Shown here: positions 7,055 through 9,929 of the stretch, piece after piece
How positions within the stretch are numbered: the first letter of the stretch is position 1
How the letters are laid out: every line of letters begins with the position of its first letter
NCBI GenBank assembly: GCA_045592225.1
Contig: JAZNUH010000037.1
Location: 1-9,929, forward strand
Length of the DNA: 9,929 nt
DNA from: JAZNUH01 sp045592225
Lineage (GTDB): Bacteria; Bacillota; Clostridia; UMGS1883; UMGS1540
Direction: 5' to 3'
The notes under the pieces: generated by a model
The model's database searches: none
What the model saw: the letters and a program-made list of their open reading frames with translations, nothing else
Told to the model about the DNA's origin: nothing
Made by a program: the position numbers and the translations under genes

Positions 7055-8389
7055 CTAAAAGGGAAATCTAAACTTTTTCTTTTTGTGCTTTGCTGCACCG
7101 CCCATAAACTGCTTTATCATTTTCTGCATTTCTTCAAACTGTTTTAAAAGTCTGTTTACGTCTGCTACTGTAAGACCGCATCCTGCCGCAATTCTTCTTT
7201 TGCGTGATGCATTTATTATTGAGGGGTTTTCCCTTTCTGCCATTGTCATCGACTTGATTATTGCCTCTGTATGAGCCATGTGCTTCTGGTCAATGGTTGC
7301 GCCCGAAAGTGCTTTTGCATTAACCCCGGGAATCATACCTGCAAGTTGTTCAAGCGAGCCCATTCCCTTCATCTGCTCCATCTGGTCAAGAAAGTCGTTA
7401 AGGTCAAAACGCTGACTTTTAAGCTTTTGTTCAAGCTCTATGGCTTTCTTTTCATCAAATGCTTCCTGTGCCTTATCAATAAGGGTAAGCATATCACCCA
7501 TTCCCAGGATTCTTGATGCCAGTCTGTCGGGATAAAAGGGTTCGATATCTGTAAGCTTTTCGCCGACACCCGAAAATTTAACAGGTTTACCTGTTACAGC
7601 TTTTACAGAAAGCGCCGCACCGCCTCGAGTGTCACCATCAAGCTTTGTGAGAACAACACCGTCAATTCCAACTGCTTCTTCAAAGCCCTTTGCTATATTT
7701 ACCGAATCCTGACCTGTCATAGCATCTACAACAAGAAGTATTTCGGTGGGGTTTACAGCCTTTTTAATTGCTTTAAGCTCATCCATCAGTTCTTCATTAA
7801 TATGAAGTCTGCCGGCTGTATCTATAATAACAGTGTCGTATTTTGATTTATCACAGTTTTTAACAGCGGATTCTGCAACCTTTACAGGGTCTGTTGCGCC
7901 TTCTACAGAGTATACATAAACACCTACTGCTTCACCAACAACCTGAAGCTGTTTTACTGCCGCCGGTCTGTATACGTCACAGGCAGCAAGCATAGGTTTT
8001 TTTCCTTGTTTTTTTAAAAGTCCTGCAAGCTTTGCCGATGTTGTTGTTTTACCTGCACCGTTAAGTCCTACCATCATTACTACAGTGGGTAACGAAGGCG
8101 AAACCGCTATTTTGGATTCTGTACCTCCCAGCAGTTCAACAAGCTCATCGCGAACAATTTTTACAATCTGCTGACCGGGAGTAAGGCTTTCAAGTACATC
8201 TGCACCCATAGCCTTTTCACTTACTTTATTTATAAAATCTTTAGCAACCTTGAAGTTTACGTCAGCCTCTAAAAGTGCCATTCGCACTTCACGCATTGCT
8301 TCTTTAATATCTTTTTCGCTTACTCTGCCTTTGCCGCGAAGCTTTTTAAACACGCCTTGCAGCTTATCGCCCAAGCTTTCAAATGCCAT
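7055..8389 (-). CDS. ffh: Signal recognition particle protein Ffh (SRP54 GTPase)
   Basis: This 444-residue cytoplasmic GTPase binds SRP RNA and signal peptides and delivers ribosomes to FtsY at the membrane. Domains in order are the N helical bundle (1-90, MAFESLGDKLQGVFKKLRG), the G domain with GLNGAGKTT (108-116), DTAGR (190-194) and TKLDGDTRGGAA (248-259), and the methionine-rich M domain from about residue 300. The M domain includes the SRP RNA-binding helix region (SGATIDQKHMAHTEAII, then SRKRRIAAGCG) and the basic tail KHKKKKFRFPF. Length is normal. The ATG at 8389 lies 2 bases after the ylxM stop, with GGAG 9 bases upstream inside ylxM, so the two are translationally coupled. Confidence 0.98.
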   Translation of the reverse strand: MAFESLGDKLQGVFKKLRGKGRVSEKDIKEAMREVRMALLEADVNFKVAKDFINKVSEKAMGADVLESLTPGQQIVKIVRDELVELLGGTESKIAVSPSLPTVVMMVGLNGAGKTTTSAKLAGLLKKQGKKPMLAACDVYRPAAVKQLQVVGEAVGVYVYSVEGATDPVKVAESAVKNCDKSKYDTVIIDTAGRLHINEELMDELKAIKKAVNPTEILLVVDAMTGQDSVNIAKGFEEAVGIDGVVLTKLDGDTRGGAALSVKAVTGKPVKFSGVGEKLTDIEPFYPDRLASRILGMGDMLTLIDKAQEAFDEKKAIELEQKLKSQRFDLNDFLDQMEQMKGMGSLEQLAGMIPGVNAKALSGATIDQKHMAHTEAIIKSMTMAERENPSIINASRKRRIAAGCGLTVADVNRLLKQFEEMQKMIKQFMGGAAKHKKKKFRFPF

Positions 8390-8391
8390 TA

Positions 8392-8721
8392 TTACAACTC
8401 CAATATTTCGGTTATTTGATATGCCATATCCGAAAGTTCTTTATCCCCTGTTTTGTCAGAGAGATTTTTTATTTTATCGGTTATAGCCAATATTCCGTCA
8501 AATCTTTTTACCATACCAAGTGTGGTTTCAAATTCACGAAGGTGGGCTTCACCTTTCTTTATAAGATCACGCGCACCCTGTCTTGTTATATCCATGTTCT
8601 CTGCAACCTCTGCAAGAGATAAATCCATATTGTGATACATAGAAAGTGCCGTAGCCTGTTTTTCTGTTATAAGTGCACCGTAAAACTCCAAAAGTCTGCT
8701 TACGGTAATTTTCTCGTTCAT
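8392..8721 (-). CDS. ylxM: YlxM-family SRP-associated helix-turn-helix protein
   Basis: This 109-residue protein belongs to the UPF0122/YlxM family, which has a sigma-70 region-4-like helix-turn-helix. KITVSRLLEFYGALITEKQATALSMY and the HTH LSLAEVAENMDITRQGARDLIKKGE (about 35-60) are typical. YlxM is encoded directly before ffh in Firmicutes and has been reported to modulate SRP/Ffh GTPase activity in Streptococcus. The ATG at 8721 gives the family N-terminus MNEKITVSRL and has a GGGTGG site about 5 bases upstream. An in-frame GTG at 8730 lies inside that site and was rejected. A strong promoter stands 46-74 bases before the start. Confidence 0.93.
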   Translation of the reverse strand: MNEKITVSRLLEFYGALITEKQATALSMYHNMDLSLAEVAENMDITRQGARDLIKKGEAHLREFETTLGMVKRFDGILAITDKIKNLSDKTGDKELSDMAYQITEILEL

Positions 8722-8766
8722 CAAAACCACCCTGTCTGTAAAGCAAAAATGTTTTACACCTTGATT

Positions 8767-8795
8767 ATTTTACACACAAAAAACTTATTTGTCAA
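8767..8795 (-). promoter_or_regulatory. Sigma-A promoter of the ylxM-ffh-rpsP-khpA-rimM-trmD-ywlG operon
   Basis: On the minus strand, a perfect TTGACA (8795-8790) and TAAAAT (8772-8767) are spaced by 17 bases. The predicted start point near 8760 leaves a leader of about 40 bases. It diverges from the tRNA promoter at 8846-8874, with an AT-rich stretch between them. Confidence 0.85.
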
Positions 8796-8845
8796 GGAAT
8801 TTATCAAAAAAAGTTAAATATTTTAATTTTTTTGCAAAAAAGGGG

Positions 8846-8874
8846 TTGACTTTATCAAAAAAAAGTGGTATTAT
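8846..8874 (+). promoter_or_regulatory. Promoter of the tRNA-Pro gene
   Basis: TTGACT (8846-8851) and TATTAT (8869-8874) are separated by 17 bases and end 11 bases before the mature tRNA 5' end. The transcript would need only a leader of about 5 bases to be removed by RNase P. Confidence 0.85.
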
Positions 8875-8885
8875 ACACAAGTCGC

Positions 8886-8962
8886 CTGGGTGTAGCGCAG
8901 TTTGGTAGCGTGCTTGAATGGGGTTCAAGAGGCCGGGAGTTCAAGTCTCCCCACTCAGACCA
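8886..8962 (+). tRNA. tRNA-Pro, anticodon GGG
   Basis: A full 77-base cloverleaf can be drawn. The acceptor is CTGGGTG (8886-8892) with CACTCAG (8952-8958), one G-U pair. T8 and A9 are present, and the D stem GCGC/GCGT has loop AGTTTGGTA. The anticodon stem CTTGA/TCAAG has loop ATGGGGT, giving anticodon GGG at 8920-8922 and G37 at 8923. The variable loop is AGGCC, and the T arm is GGGAG-TTCAAGT-CTCCC (8935-8951). Discriminator A is followed by an encoded CCA (8960-8962). Anticodon GGG reads CCC and CCU. G36-G37 is the recognition dinucleotide of TrmD, whose gene is nearby on the other strand. The gene stands alone with its own promoter and terminator. Confidence 0.97.
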
Positions 8963-9023
8963 TAAATAACCATCGTATCGATAGATGCGATGGTTATTTC
9001 ATTATTCAGGGAGACTTGAACTC
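8945..9023 (+). repeat. tRNA-tail repeat, copy 1 (tRNA 3' end + terminator hairpin + antisense T-arm)
   Basis: This copy begins inside the tRNA-Pro gene with its last 18 bases, continues through the terminator hairpin, and ends with GGGAGACTTGAACTC (9009-9023). That end is the exact reverse complement of the tRNA T-arm segment 8937-8951. It matches 9147-9226 at all but a handful of positions, including one single-base indel. The repeat period is 202-203 bases. Confidence 0.9.
8964..9005 (+). terminator. Terminator behind tRNA-Pro
   Basis: A perfect 12-bp stem, AAATAACCATCG (8964-8975) with CGATGGTTATTT (8988-8999), encloses a 12-base loop that contains the palindrome TATCGATA. A moderately T-rich tail (TTATTTCATTATT) follows. 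It starts 2 bases after the tRNA CCA, the expected place. The broken T-tract suggests termination may be leaky. Confidence 0.75.
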
Positions 9024-9146
9024 AGGGTGAGCACGAGCCGTTAATAAAACGGTTGATAACCGTTTTTAGGCGAGTGGTGTGACGCGGGTACCGAAATGCA
9101 AAGCATTTGGGTCGCGGAGCAAGTCGGATGCGAAGCATACGAGTCT
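9024..9146 (+). other. Structured spacer of unknown function between the two tRNA-tail repeats
   Basis: No convincing protein-coding gene lies here. The segment holds three hairpins. The first is 9046-9054/9058-9066 (AAAACGGTT with AACCGTTTT, terminator-like). The second is a stem around AAATGC-AAA-GCATTT at 9095-9109 that extends outward through ACC/GGT to CGCG/CGCG. The third is a small stem, ATGC-GAA-GCAT, at 9128-9138. In addition GAGTG (9072-9076) can pair with CACTC of the second tRNA tail (9154-9158). The result would be a branched, tRNA-sized fold ending in ACCA. It is visibly more GC-rich than the flanks. It could be a replaced tRNA body, a small RNA, or a repeat-family insertion. 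Confidence 0.5.
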
Positions 9147-9226
9147 GTCTCCCCACTCAGACCATTAAAAAACCATCGTATCGATAGATTCGGTGGTTTT
9201 TTCGTTGTTCAGGGAGACTTGAACTC
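9147..9226 (+). repeat. tRNA-tail repeat, copy 2
   Basis: This copy repeats 8945-9023, starting with the 3' tail of tRNA-Pro including the CCA (9147-9164). No functional tRNA body is in front of it. It ends with the same antisense T-arm (9212-9226); with base 9227, 16 bases are complementary to the tRNA at 8936-8951. Differences from copy 1 fall mainly in the hairpin and its tail and keep the stem paired. Confidence 0.9.
9167..9207 (+). terminator. Second terminator hairpin (repeat copy 2)
   Basis: A 12-bp stem, AAAAAACCATCG (9167-9178) with CGGTGGTTTTTT (9191-9202), has one T-G wobble and a 12-base loop nearly identical to that of copy 1. It ends in six uninterrupted T. It looks like a stronger intrinsic terminator than copy 1, so it may catch tRNA read-through. 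Confidence 0.8.
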
Positions 9227-9263
9227 CTAAATTCCCTAATAAAGTTTAAAATATATTTTCTAT

Positions 9264-9292
9264 TTGACATTACCGTTCAAAAGTTGTATAAT
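9264..9292 (+). promoter_or_regulatory. Consensus sigma-A promoter of the Cys-rich HMA-protein gene
   Basis: Perfect TTGACA (9264-9269) and perfect TATAAT (9287-9292) are separated by exactly 17 bases. The predicted start point near 9299 lies inside an inverted repeat. A fully consensus promoter with an overlapping palindrome is what a repressor-controlled gene would show. Confidence 0.9.
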
Positions 9293-9294
9293 CA

Positions 9295-9310
9295 GTTAGT
9301 AAAATCTAAC
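9295..9310 (+). promoter_or_regulatory. Operator-like inverted repeat at the transcription start
   Basis: GTTAG (9295-9299) and CTAAC (9306-9310) form a perfect inverted repeat around TAAAAT. It covers the predicted start site, just downstream of the -10 box. The TTAG/CTAA half-sites resemble DtxR-family iron or manganese boxes. The regulator identity is inference. Confidence 0.5.
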
Positions 9311-9333
9311 CAATACAAGAAAGGATGTTTAAT

Positions 9334-9696
9334 ATGATACTTTTAGTTACACTTTTAATTTGTGCAGCCATTGCGGCAATTTGTATTTACACAATAATGA
9401 GCATGGTAAAAAAATCAAAGAGCGGTTGTTGCGGATGCTCGGGATGTTCATCCGAATCAGCTTGTAAATCCAGCACAAGCTATGCACACAGCTACACCGT
9501 TTATATTGACGGTATGTCCTGCGGACATTGCAAAGCAAGAGTTGAAGAACTGTTTAACAGTTTTAAAGAAACAAGTGCCGAGGTTGACCTTGATAAAAAA
9601 TGTGCATTTGTTAAGAGTAATTTCCCTGCCGATGAAGAAAAGATAAAAGCTGCCGTAAATGATTTGGGTTTTGAATTTAAAAACATTGTTCAGTAA
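9334..9696 (+). CDS. Membrane-anchored Cys-rich protein with C-terminal HMA (heavy-metal-associated) domain
   Basis: This 120-residue protein has two modules. Residues 2-24 form one hydrophobic transmembrane segment. A basic stretch (KKSKS) and a Cys cluster, GCCGCSGC with a further Cys at 44 (Cys32, 33, 35, 38, 44), follow it. This resembles FeoB-associated Cys-rich membrane proteins. Residues 53-118 form an HMA domain with GMSCGHCKARVE (60-71), whose Cys63 and Cys66 bind soft metals such as Cu(I), and the end LGFEFKNI typical of the fold. The positive-inside rule puts both metal sites in the cytoplasm. A role as membrane-tethered metal chaperone or sensor is inferred. The start at 9334 has AAAGGA 8 bases upstream; the in-frame ATG at 9325 abuts that site and was rejected. 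The gene is monocistronic, with its own consensus promoter, putative operator and terminator. Confidence 0.88.
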   Translation: MILLVTLLICAAIAAICIYTIMSMVKKSKSGCCGCSGCSSESACKSSTSYAHSYTVYIDGMSCGHCKARVEELFNSFKETSAEVDLDKKCAFVKSNFPADEEKIKAAVNDLGFEFKNIVQ

Positions 9697-9698
9697 CA

Positions 9699-9724
9699 AA
9701 AAAACCGCCGAACGGCGGTTTTTT
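9699..9724. terminator. Bidirectional intrinsic terminator between convergent genes
   Basis: An 11-bp stem, AAAAAACCGCC (9699-9709) and GGCGGTTTTTT (9714-9724), surrounds a GAAC loop. A run of T follows on the plus strand and, by symmetry, on the minus strand. It starts 2 bases after the stop of the HMA-protein gene and lies next to the stop of the minus-strand gene at 9726, so it serves both. Confidence 0.93.
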
Positions 9725-9725
9725 A

Positions 9726-9929
9726 TTATTTAGTTTCTTCAATAGATTTTATTATATCTCTTCCTATACCTCTTTGGTATTCCGAAAAAAACGTGTCGAC
9801 ATATAACAATGTGATTACATATCCGGTTTCATTATCCGATGCGAAAAAAGTTTCACAATATGTATCGGGGTAGCCCTCCTCGGTAAATGTTGTAACCACC
9901 GTATATGTTCTGTTTCCTAAGGTTTGGGT
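9726..9929 (-). CDS. C-terminal end of an unrecognised protein (partial)
   Basis: An open minus-strand frame enters from the right edge and ends at TAA (9728-9726), giving the last 67 residues of a protein whose start is outside the window. The sequence has alternating polar and aromatic strands (TYTVVTTF, YVITLLYVDTFF) and a closing helix (GRDIIKSIEETK). This pattern recalls the C-terminal beta-sheet-plus-helix domain of small secreted lipoproteins, but I do not recognise a family. The shared terminator directly after the stop supports it as a real gene end. Confidence 0.75.
   Translation of the reverse strand, partial: TQTLGNRTYTVVTTFTEEGYPDTYCETFFASDNETGYVITLLYVDTFFSEYQRGIGRDIIKSIEETK

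Noticed and set aside
7048..7063. CCCTTTT/AAAAGGG inverted repeat over the ffh stop codon as a terminator
   Set aside because: The stem is short, with a 4-base loop, and lacks a clean T-run on the transcribed strand. rpsP follows closely and is normally co-transcribed.
9070..9164. A complete second tRNA before the second CCA
   Set aside because: Only a partial acceptor pairing (5 bp) can be made. No D arm, 7-base anticodon loop or T-stem pairing exists, so it is at most a tRNA remnant or tRNA-like fold.
8886..9226. Integrative-element attachment sites (attL/attR) at the tRNA 3' end
   Set aside because: The tRNA tail is duplicated as for an integrated element, but the copies are only about 200 bp apart. 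No integrase or cargo lies between, and the shared region extends well beyond the tRNA end through the terminator.
9096..9230. Plus-strand 44-codon reading frame starting at ATG 9096 and running through repeat copy 2
   Set aside because: It has no ribosome binding site, crosses the tRNA tail and the terminator hairpin, and copy 1 has a stop in the same frame. Best explained by RNA or DNA structure, not coding.
9325..9333. Earlier ATG (9325) for the HMA-domain protein
   Set aside because: It directly touches the AAAGGA ribosome site; the ATG at 9334 has the right 8-base spacing.

Overview
The window looks like the genome of an anaerobic, low-to-moderate GC Clostridia-type Firmicute (inference). 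The reasons are a ferredoxin-linked 2-oxoacid oxidoreductase operon, the Gram-positive order ylxM-ffh-rpsP-khpA-rimM-trmD, a YwlG-family protein, strong GGAGG-type ribosome binding sites and near-consensus sigma-A promoters. No phage, transposase or CRISPR array was seen. The genus cannot be fixed from the sequence.

Left part (1-2868, minus strand): one operon reading toward position 1. A promoter at 2840-2868 precedes an RseC-like membrane protein, a P-loop ATPase, an 8-Cys two-cluster ferredoxin, the VorB-type alpha subunit and the thiamine-diphosphate beta subunit of a 2-oxoacid:ferredoxin oxidoreductase. The beta gene is cut by the window edge and the gamma subunit presumably follows outside. 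Genes overlap or nearly touch. The complex would oxidise a (probably branched-chain) 2-oxoacid to the acyl-CoA, or run reductively, and exchange electrons with ferredoxin.

Middle (2884-5278, minus strand): pncB (NAD salvage), a 95-residue-class protein of unknown function with its own promoter, and ywlG.

Right-centre (5281-8795, minus strand): a translation and protein-targeting operon from a consensus promoter at 8767-8795. It encodes YlxM and Ffh (signal recognition particle), ribosomal protein S16, KhpA (RNA-binding KH protein), RimM (30S maturation) and TrmD (tRNA m1G37 methyltransferase), with ywlG translationally attached at the end. A strong GC hairpin without a T-run sits between khpA and rimM.

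Right end (8846-9929): divergently, a plus-strand promoter drives a tRNA-Pro(GGG) with encoded CCA. After it lies a gene-free stretch of about 370 bases that is the most unusual part of the window. The last 18 bases of the tRNA, a 12-bp terminator hairpin and an antisense copy of the T-arm form an ~80-bp module that occurs twice, about 203 bp apart, with compensatory changes in the hairpin and a highly structured segment between. The layout resembles the tRNA-tail repeats behind E. coli tyrT. Next, a perfect-consensus promoter and an operator-like inverted repeat precede a small membrane-anchored Cys-rich HMA-domain (metal-binding) protein. A bidirectional terminator then separates it from the C-terminal end of an unrecognised minus-strand gene running off the right edge.
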